64,000 nucleotides of DNA from Vicinamibacteria bacterium. GTDB lineage: Bacteria > Acidobacteriota > Vicinamibacteria > Fen-336. Position 1 is the stretch's first letter. The number at the start of each line of letters is the position of its first letter. Below the pieces are notes generated by a model. That model had not been told where the DNA came from, ran no database searches, and was given only the letters and a program-made list of their open reading frames with translations. Below are positions 42,598 through 51,357 of this stretch, in pieces. The DNA lies in assembly GCA_035570235.1 (NCBI GenBank), contig DATMML010000036.1:52351-116350 (forward strand), given 5' to 3'. The position numbers and the translations under genes are program-made.

Positions 42598-45408
42598 TCA
42601 GAAGCGATATTCGAGGCCGAAGCGGATGATGCGCGGGCGCGCGATCTCGCGCGGGCGGTTGAAGTTCGGTAGCTCGATGTCGCGGACGACCTGGAGGACG
42701 GGAGCGCTGTTGAACAGGTTGAAGGCGTCGACGCTGGCGGTAAGGGTGCCCCGGCCCAGGGGGAAGCCATGGCTGATCCGGGCGTCGACCAGAGCGAGGC
42801 TCGGCAGCCGGTAGCTGTCGAGCTGGGGCGCGATCAAGACGTTCTTGGCCCCGCCCGTGGGATCCCCCGTGTTGGCGACTTGAAAGTAGGGGATGGGGAA
42901 GCCGTCCCGGGCCCAGACCCGGGCCGTCGCCTCCACGCGTCCGGGCAGGTGGCCGCGCAGGGTGGCCCCGGCGGTCCAGCGGGCGTTGACGAATATGTCC
43001 TCTCGCCCCAACCCGCCCGGCTGCACGGCCAAGACCCCGAGATCCTGTTGGGGGCCGGTGTCGAGGGGGGTCGGATCCTGGACCGCGAGGTTGCGGTCGG
43101 GGAAGCGCTCGCGCCAATCGATGAAGGATCCCCAGGCCTGCCACTCGAGATGCGCGCCTGCCCGGCCGCCCGCCGTGACCTCGAGCGTGATCGTGTCCTG
43201 GGAGTAGCCGTCGCGGTTCGTGAGCAGGCGCCCGCTCCCGGGCACGATCTGCGATTCCGAGACGGGGGCAAAGTAGGCCACGTTATAGGGCTGGCCGAAG
43301 AGCTGCCCGCTGACCCCACCCCGCAGAATGTAGTCGGCGAGGGTGAGCCCGAGGAGCGGTTGCCAGAGCGGTCGCAGGAGGCGGCGGAAGGATACATGGG
43401 CCCCCGCTTGCAGGGCGGGGCCGAAGAGCTTCTCGAGCGAGGCCGCCACCTCGTGCGTGCGCGGGGAACGCAAGTTGGGGTCTATGCGATTCGGGCTCCG
43501 GGTGGAGGCGGGGTCCTGCGGGTTCAACCCCGCGGCCCCGAGCAACCCGTGCACGGCGTCCAGTTCCCCCGGCTGGACGACGTTGTCGCCATTGCGGTCG
43601 ATCCAGTAGTAGCTGAGAACCCCGAACTCCCGCCCGATCGGGTTGTCGAAGGTCACGTCCGCGGTGCCGAGGGCCGCGGCGTAGGCGGAGTAGCTCATCC
43701 GGGCCACCAGGGTGCCGCGGGCGTCCACTTCCCAGGCCAAACCCGCCCGCGGCAGTAGATCCAGCCAGCGGAATCGGCTCTCCCCGCCGGGATAGTCGAC
43801 GCCCGGCAGCAAGTCGGGGAAGACGGGGTTGGCGGGTACGGACGAGGGACGGTTGTGGCCGGCCAGGCGGTCGAGCCGTGCCCCCAGGATGAGGCTCAGC
43901 CGCCCCCAGCGGACGGTGTCTTGAAAGTAGGCATCGAGCTGGTCCTGGACAGAGCTCGCAGAGAGGTCGCGGATGGGTTGGGCGAAGCCGGTCAGCTGGA
44001 AGGTGCGGAAGAAAACGCTCTGCCGCTCGAGTCCGAGCACGCTGTTGCCGGGCCAGGCTTCGACGGTCGTGACCGGCGTCCGCTGGTATCCCAGGCCCAG
44101 GAGGAGGTCGTGGTCTCGGCCGAAGAGCGGGTGGCGGGCGGAGGCCTCTATGCCCGCCTGGAATCGAGGCCGGTCGGTGCGGAGCGTGTAGTAGGACCCT
44201 TGGGCCACTCCCTGGAGGTCCTCGTAGGCGTTGCGGGCGGTGCCACCCTGGGGGTCCAGCCGTAGGCCTGCCGCCATGTAAGAGGCCCGGGCCAGGAGGG
44301 ACACCCCGCCCACACTACGCTGATCCTCCAGGGCCACCAGGGTCGCTGGTCCCGATTGTTTCCAGCGGGCGGCGGGCGCGGCATCGAAGCCGGTGTCGCG
44401 GTCCTCGTCGGTTTTCTCGCTCCTCAGGCCGAGGAGCGAAAGCGTCCCCCCTCCCAGGCGCAGCCGGGCCTTGGTGGAGACGGATCCCACGCGGAGCGTC
44501 TCGGAATGCTCGGTGAAGGTCTGCTGGCGGAGGCTGTTCCAGGAGACCGCCCCCCAGAGCCAGAGGCGGCCTTCCCGTAGCGGACCCCCCGCCTCCGCCC
44601 CCAACTCCAGCACTTGGTCGGTGCGGTTCTGCAGGAAGTTCCGGGCCCGGAGGGCGGAGGGGGTGTTGTCGGACTGGAGGGGGTCGCCCGTGCCCCGCAT
44701 GTGGACGGCGCCCGCGAAGGCCTCGCCCGGTTCGCGGAGGAACAAACCCACTTGGGCGCCGGGTGTGCGCACGCGCACGTCGACCGCGCCCGTGCGGACC
44801 CGCATCTCCTCGAGCGCGTCCATGTCCGGGTAGAAAGAACTGAAGCCGAGGGCGGCGGGGTCGGTGATGTCCACCCCGTCCAACGTCCAGACCGCGCCCG
44901 CTCCGGGGTCGCCCCGCGAGAGGATGAGCGACTGCTGCGCGGTGTCCGAACCACCCACGTTCACGCGGTCGGTGACGATGCCGGGCACGTCACGCAGGAC
45001 TGACCAGGGGTCGGAAGGGCGGGGAACGGTTCCCAGGTCCTCCGCGGAGACGGACGTGCTGCGGTCCAGGGAGCGCCGGTGGACCGGCGCCGGCGGCCGC
45101 TCCCCGTCCTCGCAGGAAACGGCGGCGAGGACGTCATCTCCCGCTTCGACCCGTACTTCGCGGGCGGCGGTGCAGAGGGGCAGGGCAACCGACACCCGGT
45201 AGAGGCCGGGGCGCAGGTTGAAGAAGACGGCGCGTCCGCGGGCACTCGTGACCTGCTCGCGCTCCCCGCCGGAGCCGTGGAGGCGTACGGTCCGCCCCGA
45301 TGACTCTTCTCCCTCGATCCTGATCTCGAGGGACGCGGTGGCGGCCTGGGGAAAGGCGGGCGCGGGAAGGAGGAGGGCGAGGACGAGGGCGGCTCGGGTC
45401 CGGGCCAC
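42598..45408 (-). CDS. TonB-dependent receptor with N-terminal carboxypeptidase-regulatory-like domain
   Basis: 936 residues. Signal peptide (residues 1-20), then a beta-sandwich domain of about 75 residues (LEIRIEGEESSGRTVRLHGS), a plug domain (DPWSVLRDVPGIVTDRVNVG, VWTLDGVDITDPAALG) and a large beta-barrel ending FGLEYRF with the terminal Phe needed for outer-membrane insertion. This layout is common for receptors of Acidobacteriota and Bacteroidota. No SusD-like partner or ligand clue nearby. The upstream GNAT gene ends 2 bp before the start, so the two are co-transcribed. Confidence 0.93.
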   Translation of the reverse strand: MARTRAALVLALLLPAPAFPQAATASLEIRIEGEESSGRTVRLHGSGGEREQVTSARGRAVFFNLRPGLYRVSVALPLCTAAREVRVEAGDDVLAAVSCEDGERPPAPVHRRSLDRSTSVSAEDLGTVPRPSDPWSVLRDVPGIVTDRVNVGGSDTAQQSLILSRGDPGAGAVWTLDGVDITDPAALGFSSFYPDMDALEEMRVRTGAVDVRVRTPGAQVGLFLREPGEAFAGAVHMRGTGDPLQSDNTPSALRARNFLQNRTDQVLELGAEAGGPLREGRLWLWGAVSWNSLRQQTFTEHSETLRVGSVSTKARLRLGGGTLSLLGLRSEKTDEDRDTGFDAAPAARWKQSGPATLVALEDQRSVGGVSLLARASYMAAGLRLDPQGGTARNAYEDLQGVAQGSYYTLRTDRPRFQAGIEASARHPLFGRDHDLLLGLGYQRTPVTTVEAWPGNSVLGLERQSVFFRTFQLTGFAQPIRDLSASSVQDQLDAYFQDTVRWGRLSLILGARLDRLAGHNRPSSVPANPVFPDLLPGVDYPGGESRFRWLDLLPRAGLAWEVDARGTLVARMSYSAYAAALGTADVTFDNPIGREFGVLSYYWIDRNGDNVVQPGELDAVHGLLGAAGLNPQDPASTRSPNRIDPNLRSPRTHEVAASLEKLFGPALQAGAHVSFRRLLRPLWQPLLGLTLADYILRGGVSGQLFGQPYNVAYFAPVSESQIVPGSGRLLTNRDGYSQDTITLEVTAGGRAGAHLEWQAWGSFIDWRERFPDRNLAVQDPTPLDTGPQQDLGVLAVQPGGLGREDIFVNARWTAGATLRGHLPGRVEATARVWARDGFPIPYFQVANTGDPTGGAKNVLIAPQLDSYRLPSLALVDARISHGFPLGRGTLTASVDAFNLFNSAPVLQVVRDIELPNFNRPREIARPRIIRFGLEYRF

Positions 45409-45410
45409 TC

Positions 45411-46244
45411 CTATCCCTTGCGGAGCTGGTAGAGCGGGCGGCGCCGGCCGCCTTCCTCGGTCGGCGCGAAATCATCCACGACATAACCGCGGCCGAGGTA
45501 GGCTTGGAAGGCGCGGGCGACCCGGCCCTGCCATCCCTCGGCGACGCGGGGGGCGGCTTGGCAGAGCACGTCCCAGTCGGGGGGAATCTCGAGCAGGAGC
45601 TCGGGGGCCTCGAGGTCGAGCCGGGGTTCCGAGGATACGGGCCAGCCCGCCTGCCACTTCACATCGTTGATCCGGGGCAGGTTGGGTGTGGGCACGGTCG
45701 GCGGCGGTTCGGCAGAGCCCGCCCGCTCCCGCACGCCCTCCCCGTTCAGGTCCCAGCGCACGAACAGGCGGTCTGTGGGCAGGCCGTGATGGAGGGCGGA
45801 GGTCGTGATGCCGTAGAAGTTGGTCAGGTATTCGACCGCCGTCGCGCCCAGGCGACGGTGGTTGAGGTTCGCGTTTCGGGCCTGGAGGGGGTCGTAGGTC
45901 CAAGTGATCAGGGAAATGCCGCGGCGGAGAGCCTCCTCGCGCTGGGCCCATTTGAGCCGCGCCCCCACCCCGCGCTTCTGGTGGTCGGGGAGCACGGCCA
46001 GCATGTCGGAGTGCCAGTAAGAACCGCCGCCGCGGAGGGCAGGGAACGCGTAGACGAAGCCCACGGCCTGGCCTGCGCCCGCCTCCGCGATTTGCACCAA
46101 GCCCCCCGCGTGACAGCTCGCGATCATCTGTATGGCGGAGGTGATCTCGACGTCTTCGAGCGCCCAGACCGAGCGCTGGAGGAGCACGCAGAGGTCGTAG
46201 TCGGCGCGCTCCCGCGCCGCTCGGATGCGGAGGTCCTCCGTCAT
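45411..46244 (-). CDS. GNAT family N-acetyltransferase (COG3375-like)
   Basis: 277 residues. The acetyl-CoA loop is HQKRGVGARLKWAQREEALR; upstream are VGFVYAFPALRGGGSYWHSD and downstream LITWTYDPLQARNANLNHRR and VEYLTNFYGITTSALHHGLP, diagnostic of the predicted GNAT group COG3375. The substrate is not known, although some relatives act in o-succinylbenzoate/amino-acid contexts. It precedes the TonB receptor gene by 2 bp. Confidence 0.9.
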   Translation of the reverse strand: MTEDLRIRAARERADYDLCVLLQRSVWALEDVEITSAIQMIASCHAGGLVQIAEAGAGQAVGFVYAFPALRGGGSYWHSDMLAVLPDHQKRGVGARLKWAQREEALRRGISLITWTYDPLQARNANLNHRRLGATAVEYLTNFYGITTSALHHGLPTDRLFVRWDLNGEGVRERAGSAEPPPTVPTPNLPRINDVKWQAGWPVSSEPRLDLEAPELLLEIPPDWDVLCQAAPRVAEGWQGRVARAFQAYLGRGYVVDDFAPTEEGGRRRPLYQLRKG

Positions 46245-46309
46245 TTCGGGCGGGAGTCTACCACGTGGAGGCGGACCCCCAAGTCCGCTAGAATCCGGGC
46301 CGACGCCCC

Positions 46310-47707
46310 ATGAACGAGAGGCCGGATAGGGCAGAGCCGGAACTAGTCCGCGGCCTGGGCGCCGGGGATGCGGCCCTCGTCACCATCGGGTCCGTCCTCG
46401 GGACGGGGATCTTCATCACCACCGGCGACATCGCCCGCAGCCTGCCCCACGCCGGCCTGATCCTGCTCGCCTGGATCGGGGGCGGGCTCTTCACTTTGGC
46501 GGGGGCCCTCACTTACGCCGAACTGGGCGCGCTCTATCCGCGGGCCGGAGGCCAGTACCATTTCCTGCGCGAGACCTACGGTCCGTTCTGGGGCTTTCTC
46601 TTCGGTTGGGCCGCTTTCCTCGTCATCATGTCGGGCGGAATCGCGACCCTGGCCGTCGGCTTCGGGGAGTACCTGGGCGCATTCCTGCCTTTTTTCTCCA
46701 CCGGCCATGTCCTCTTCCAGGTCCCCTTGGGCCCCTGGACTTGGGTCGTGAGCGGCGGTCAGCTCGCGGGCTGCCTGGCCATCCTCCTTCTCAGCGCCAT
46801 TAACTATGTGGGCGTCAAGGAGGGCGCGGCGGTGCAGAACGTGATCACGGTCGTCAAGATTGGATCCATCCTCGGCCTTATCGGCTTCGGCCTCGCGGTT
46901 TCGGGCCCCGTCGCCCCGCATTTGACCGCTCCCCTCCCCTCGGGGGGCGTCATCGCCGCCTTCGGGGTGGCCATGATCGCCGTCGCCTGGAGCTACGACG
47001 GCTGGTACGCCGTCACCAACCTGGGGGGAGAGATGCGACGGCCCCAGCGGGACCTGCCCATCGGCCTCATCGGGGGGACGCTGGTCCTGACCCTCCTTTA
47101 CACCGCCGTCAACTTCGTTTACGTCCGGGCCTTGCCCGTGGAGGCCATGGGGCTGACCGGCCGCATTGGCGAGGCCACGGCCCGCGTCCTCTTCGGTCCC
47201 TCTGGGGGGCGCCTGATCACGGCGGCCGTGCTTCTCTCGACGTTCGGCTGCATCTCTTCCACAATCCTCTACGCGGCCCGCATCTACCTACCCATGGCCC
47301 GGGACGGGGTCTTCTTTCCGGCCCTGGCCCGAGTCCATCCCCGCTACCTCACGCCCTCGACGTGCATCGTGGCCCAGGGGGCGTGGGCCTCCCTCCTCAC
47401 CTTCTCCGGCACCTACGAGCAGCTCTATACCTACGTGGTTTTCGCGGTTGTGCTCTTTCATGCGGCCACGGGGGCGGCCGTGATCGTGCTGCGGATCACG
47501 CGCCCGGATGCGCCCCGCCCCTACCGGACCTGGGGCTATCCCATCGTCCCCCTCCTTTTCGTTCTCTTCTCCCTCGCCTTGGCCGCGAACACGCTCCTGG
47601 AAAGGCCCGTCGAATCGTTCATCGGGCTCGGTATACTGGGCCTCGGCCTGCCCGCTTACCTCTGGTGGCGGAGGCAGGGCAAGGAGAGGTCCCATCGCGC
47701 CGCGTAA
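46310..47707 (+). CDS. Amino acid permease (APC superfamily, LAT-like)
   Basis: 465 residues with 12 predicted membrane helices. The first helix motif GSVLGTGIFITTGDIARSLP is the substrate-binding unwound segment of LeuT-fold APC transporters. ELGALYPRAGGQYHFLRETY and WSYDGWYAVTNLGGEMRRPQ are typical of the cationic/large-neutral exchanger branch. It transports amino acids across the inner membrane; specificity not readable. A BrkB-family gene follows. Confidence 0.93.
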   Translation: MNERPDRAEPELVRGLGAGDAALVTIGSVLGTGIFITTGDIARSLPHAGLILLAWIGGGLFTLAGALTYAELGALYPRAGGQYHFLRETYGPFWGFLFGWAAFLVIMSGGIATLAVGFGEYLGAFLPFFSTGHVLFQVPLGPWTWVVSGGQLAGCLAILLLSAINYVGVKEGAAVQNVITVVKIGSILGLIGFGLAVSGPVAPHLTAPLPSGGVIAAFGVAMIAVAWSYDGWYAVTNLGGEMRRPQRDLPIGLIGGTLVLTLLYTAVNFVYVRALPVEAMGLTGRIGEATARVLFGPSGGRLITAAVLLSTFGCISSTILYAARIYLPMARDGVFFPALARVHPRYLTPSTCIVAQGAWASLLTFSGTYEQLYTYVVFAVVLFHAATGAAVIVLRITRPDAPRPYRTWGYPIVPLLFVLFSLALAANTLLERPVESFIGLGILGLGLPAYLWWRRQGKERSHRAA

Positions 47708-47750
47708 AGGACTCCCCGACTGGCTGGAGCGCCTGCGCTTTGTGGGGGGC

Positions 47751-48500
47751 ATGCTGATCTCGCGTGAGATGGCCGTGCTCACCAACGCCATCGCCTTCAA
47801 CTTCTTGCTCTGCCTCTTCCCCCTGCTGCTGGTGGTGACGGCGGCCACTCAGCAGCTCCCCGGGCGGGGGGCGGGGGGCGCTCTCGTGCTCGTCCTCCAG
47901 GAGTTGATTCCCTTCGGGCGAGAAGCCATGGCGGAGTCGGTGCGCAGCCTCAGCCGCTTGGCTCGGGGCCTGGAGGCGATGTCCCTGGTCTTGATCGTCT
48001 GGGGCTCCTCGGGGATCTTCATGCCCGTGGAGATGGCCCTGAACAAGGCCTGGGGGGGACGGCCGCACCGAAACTTCTGGAAGAGCCGCGGCCTGGCCTT
48101 TCTCATGACCATGGCGGGCGGCGTGATCGCGCTGTTCTCCGTAGCTCTGACCGTGGCCGCCCGGGGCTACAGCAAGGCCTGGCCGGGCCTGGGCGGCTAT
48201 GGAGTCAAGGTCAGCGCCCTCCTGCTGACCTGCCTCCTTTTCTTCATCATCTACCGCGTGATCCCCGATGCCGCGGTGGGAACGGCGGTGGCGCTGAGGG
48301 CCTCGCTGTGGGCGGGTTCGGCCTGGGAGGCGGCGAAGTATCTCTTCGTGTTCAACCTGGGTCGGGTCAACCTGCAGGCCTTCTACGGCCCCCTGGCCTT
48401 CTCGGTCTCCCTCGTCCTCTGGGCCTACGTGTCGAGCCTGGTCTTGGTCTTCGGGGCGCTGATGGCGCCCGTCAACGCGGGGGCGCCGGTCAAGAAATAG
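47751..48500 (+). CDS. YihY/BrkB family membrane protein
   Basis: At least 249 residues from the ATG at 47751 (GTG at 47742 is an alternative). Several membrane helices with AIAFNFLLCLFPLLLVVTAA, SSGIFMPVEMALNKAWG and FYGPLAFSVSLVLWAYVSSL define the family once miscalled ribonuclease BN. Family similarity seems to extend further upstream (LPDWLERLRFVGGMLISREM) to a point where only ATC (47694) lies behind a good GGAGAGG site. The start is therefore unresolved. Function unknown, probably a transporter. Confidence 0.88.
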   Translation: MLISREMAVLTNAIAFNFLLCLFPLLLVVTAATQQLPGRGAGGALVLVLQELIPFGREAMAESVRSLSRLARGLEAMSLVLIVWGSSGIFMPVEMALNKAWGGRPHRNFWKSRGLAFLMTMAGGVIALFSVALTVAARGYSKAWPGLGGYGVKVSALLLTCLLFFIIYRVIPDAAVGTAVALRASLWAGSAWEAAKYLFVFNLGRVNLQAFYGPLAFSVSLVLWAYVSSLVLVFGALMAPVNAGAPVKK

Positions 48501-48509
48501 GCCCCGTCT

Positions 48510-48620
48510 TCAGGGCCCGGCCATCGCCTCTAGCTGGTCCAGCTGCTGGTAACCCGTCGTGCCCGCCGCCACCAGGGGGACGGGCACGCAGAGGGCGAGC
48601 AGGAACCGGTTGATCCTCAA
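48510..48620 (-). pseudogene. Small membrane ORF, possible truncated ion-channel remnant
   Basis: 36 residues from a TTG that overlaps the hydrolase stop as TTGA: LRINRFLLALCVPVPLVAAG then TTGYQQLDQLEAMAGP. It predicts one transmembrane helix and resembles the first helix of two-TM potassium channels, which then stops. It could be a remnant or a genuine small membrane protein. The hairpin at 48500-48517 (GGGCC arms) between it and the convergent BrkB gene may terminate both. Confidence 0.3.
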
Positions 48621-49234
48621 GGCGGGGCCGCGGGCGGGCGCCGCGCCCACGCGGCCAGGACCTCGGCCCAGGGAGGGCGGAGGACGGCGCGCCCGTCGCC
48701 GGGAACGGCGAGGATGGCCGCGCTTTCGACCCCCTCCAGGATCTTGGCCACGGGGGCGGAGGCCGCGTCTCTGCGCGGGATGAGGGCCAAGAGCGGGACC
48801 CGAACGACCTCGAGCTCCCGCGCCAGCTCCGTGGGACCGAGGAAGCCTCCCAGCGAGGGGGCGAGGGCGGCGGCCGCGGTGGCCCTCCCGGCCGCGGCGA
48901 GGGCCAGGGTCCCTCCCAGGCCGTGCCCGGCCACGATGAGGGGGAGGCCGTCCGGCCAGCGGCGCGGCGCCGAAGCCAGGAGCTCCACAAAGTCGTCGAG
49001 GGCCTCCGGCCCGAAGTGGCCCCCGCTCCCGCCCTGGCCCCGGGGCTCGAAGGCGACCACGTCCACGCGGCTGGCCAGGGCCTCCAGGAAGCCCGCCAGG
49101 TCCGGGTCGTCCAGGGTGTTTCCGAGGTCGGGCTGGAAGACGACCCGTACGCGGGCGTCCTCGTAGGGGGCGAGCCGCCGCCCCCGCAGGCGGGGCGTGG
49201 CTCCCAGCCAAACGTCCTGGAACAGGCTGGCCAT
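48617..49234 (-). CDS. Alpha/beta hydrolase-fold protein lacking the nucleophile
   Basis: 205 residues. The fold is visible in VRVVFQPDLGNTLDDPDLAG, VDVVAFEPRGQGGSGGHFG and the elbow VAGHGLGGTLALAAAG. In the elbow the catalytic Ser is replaced by Gly105 (GHGLGG instead of GHSLGG). No other nearby Ser can substitute. It is therefore probably non-catalytic, or it uses another nucleophile. Role unknown. Confidence 0.75.
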   Translation of the reverse strand: MASLFQDVWLGATPRLRGRRLAPYEDARVRVVFQPDLGNTLDDPDLAGFLEALASRVDVVAFEPRGQGGSGGHFGPEALDDFVELLASAPRRWPDGLPLIVAGHGLGGTLALAAAGRATAAAALAPSLGGFLGPTELARELEVVRVPLLALIPRRDAASAPVAKILEGVESAAILAVPGDGRAVLRPPWAEVLAAWARRPPAAPP

Positions 49235-49265
49235 GATTCCGCTCCGCGGAATCTTAACCCGACCC

Positions 49266-49835
49266 CTAGAGCCCGATCTCCTCCGCGATTGGCTTGAGCG
49301 CTTCGATGATGAAGGCCACGTGCTCGGCCAGGGGCCGGCCTATGGCCTCGGCTCCCCCATAGACGTAGGAGCGGTCCACGGAGCGGGCGAAGGCCTTGTC
49401 CTTGAGCTTCTTGATCACCGATTCCACCGGGAGGTCGGCCAGCTTCTTGCTGGGCCGCACCTTTACGCAGGCCCCGATGAAGCCCACCAGCTCGTCGCAG
49501 GCGTAGATGGCCTTCTTGAGCGACGTGTCGCGGGGAATCTTCATGTAGTCGGCGTGCGAGCAGATAGCCTCCACCACCACCTCCGGGTAGCCCCGCTCGC
49601 GCAGGATACGACCGCCCACGTGCAGATGAGTGTCCTCGGTGGGGTTCTGCTCGTAGTCGAAATCGTGGAGCAAGCCCACGATCCCCCACATCTCCATCTC
49701 TGGCGGGTCGGTGACGCCGAACCAGCGCGCGTAGGCCCGCATGGCTTCCTCGACCGCCCGGCCGTGCTTGCGCAAGGCCTCCGATTGCGTGAACTCGAAG
49801 AGCAGGGCCTCGGCCGTCGCCCGGTCTACGCTCAT
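49266..49835 (-). CDS. HD-domain phosphohydrolase
   Basis: 189 residues from the ATG at 49835; the frame upstream of it is not family-like. Metal ligands: His in KHGRAVEEAM, the HD pair in VGLLHDFDYEQ, His in HLHVGGRIL and CSHADY. The group is annotated HDIG-domain or HD hydrolase and includes small nucleotide phosphohydrolases. Substrate unknown. Followed by the hydrolase-like gene after 31 bp on the same strand. Confidence 0.88.
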   Translation of the reverse strand: MSVDRATAEALLFEFTQSEALRKHGRAVEEAMRAYARWFGVTDPPEMEMWGIVGLLHDFDYEQNPTEDTHLHVGGRILRERGYPEVVVEAICSHADYMKIPRDTSLKKAIYACDELVGFIGACVKVRPSKKLADLPVESVIKKLKDKAFARSVDRSYVYGGAEAIGRPLAEHVAFIIEALKPIAEEIGL

Positions 49836-50013
49836 GGCCGAAGGATAGCCTACAATCGGCGGGATCGGTCGGGTGGGGGGGCCATGGGCGGAGGCGTGAG
49901 GCGACCGAGCGGAGCCGACCCCGTCGCCGCTCCCCCGCTGGAGTCCGATCGGAAGCACGCCCACGGTCGTCCCGATTCTCGCGAGCGGTCGCGGACGATC
50001 GCGACCTGAGCTC

Positions 50014-51345
50014 TTGGCCTACCGCTACCCATCCTCTTACGTCTTTCATCGCTCGCTCGGCCGGGAGCTCCCCGCGATCGCGCGCGGCCAGGGGGCGGTC
50101 CTCTGGGACCGCGACGGAAAGCGCTACCTGGACGGCTCGGGGGGGGCGGTGGTCGTGAACATCGGGCACGGACGCGAGGAGGTGGCGGAGGCCATGGGTC
50201 GACAGGCCCGGGCCGCGGCCTACGTCCACGGCACGCATTTCACGAGCGACGTCCTCGAGGAATACGCCCGTCGCTTGGCCGCGCATGCGCCCGGCGACTG
50301 CCACCGCCTCTACTTGGTGTCCGGAGGCTCGGAAGCGAACGAGACGGCGGTGAAGCTGGCCCGTGCCTATCACCTGGCCACGGGCCAGCCCGGACGCCAC
50401 AAGGTCGTGAGGCGCGCCGTCTCCTACCACGGCAACACCCTGTCCATGCTCTCCCTCTCCGGCCGTCCCAACCTGCAGGCTCCCTACCGCCCGCTCCTGT
50501 CCGCGTCGCCGGAGGCGATCGCGCCCTTCTGCTACCACTGCCCGCTGGACAAGGCGTATCCCGACTGCGGGGTGGCCTGCGTCGACGACTTGGAGGCGGT
50601 GATCCGGCGCGAGGGTCCGGAGAGCGTGGCCGCCTACATCGCGGAGCCGATCCTGGGGGCCTCCGCGGGAGCGGCCGTCCCCCCTGAGGACCATGCCCGG
50701 CGGGCGCGCCAAATCTGCACCCGCTACGGCGTCCTCTTCGTTGACGACGAGATCATGACCGGCTTTGGCCGCACCGGGAAGTGGTTCGGCATCGAATGGA
50801 GCGGGGTAGAGCCGGACATCGTGACCTGCGGCAAGGGGATGAGCGGCGGGTACATGCCGGTGGGGGGGGTGCTGGCCGGCGATCGGATCGTTGAGGTTCT
50901 GGCCCGCGCGGGTGGCTTCACCCACGGCTTTACCTACTCGCACAACCCGGTCACGGCCGCGGCTTGCCTGAAGACGCTGGAGATCCTGGAAGCGGAAGGC
51001 CTGGTCGAGCGCTCCCGCGGGCTGGGCGAGCGAGCGCTCGCCCTCCTTCGGCCCCTCCGGGATCACCCCCACGTGGGGGACGTGCGGGGTCGCGGCCTCA
51101 TGCTCGGGATCGAACTGGTGGCGGACAAGGCCACGCGCCGACCCTTCCCCCGTGCGGAGGGCAGGGCCGAGGCCCTGGCCGCCGCCGCCTTCGCGTCCGG
51201 CCTTCTGCTCTACCCGAGCGGGGGCTGCGCGACCGGCACCGATGGAGACGCGGTCATGCTCGCCCCGCCCCTGGTGGTGAGCGAGGCGGAACTCGAGGAG
51301 ATGGTGGAGATTCTGGAGCGTGCGCTGACGGAGCTCGGGCTCTAG
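50014..51345 (+). CDS. Class III PLP-dependent aminotransferase
   Basis: 443 residues from a TTG start with a weak ribosome site. PLP-binding elements: VSGGSEANETAVKLAR, YHGNTLS, the Asp pair in VDDEIMTGFGRTG and the Schiff-base lysine in TCGKGMSGGY. Members of this group transaminate omega-amino acids or related amines with pyruvate or 2-oxoglutarate. An insert carries four cysteines (173, 176, 185, 189) spaced CX2CX8CX3C, which is repeated in the next gene. The two are 12 bp apart and probably co-transcribed. Confidence 0.92.
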   Translation: MAYRYPSSYVFHRSLGRELPAIARGQGAVLWDRDGKRYLDGSGGAVVVNIGHGREEVAEAMGRQARAAAYVHGTHFTSDVLEEYARRLAAHAPGDCHRLYLVSGGSEANETAVKLARAYHLATGQPGRHKVVRRAVSYHGNTLSMLSLSGRPNLQAPYRPLLSASPEAIAPFCYHCPLDKAYPDCGVACVDDLEAVIRREGPESVAAYIAEPILGASAGAAVPPEDHARRARQICTRYGVLFVDDEIMTGFGRTGKWFGIEWSGVEPDIVTCGKGMSGGYMPVGGVLAGDRIVEVLARAGGFTHGFTYSHNPVTAAACLKTLEILEAEGLVERSRGLGERALALLRPLRDHPHVGDVRGRGLMLGIELVADKATRRPFPRAEGRAEALAAAAFASGLLLYPSGGCATGTDGDAVMLAPPLVVSEAELEEMVEILERALTELGL

Positions 51346-51357
51346 GGAGGGCCGGCA

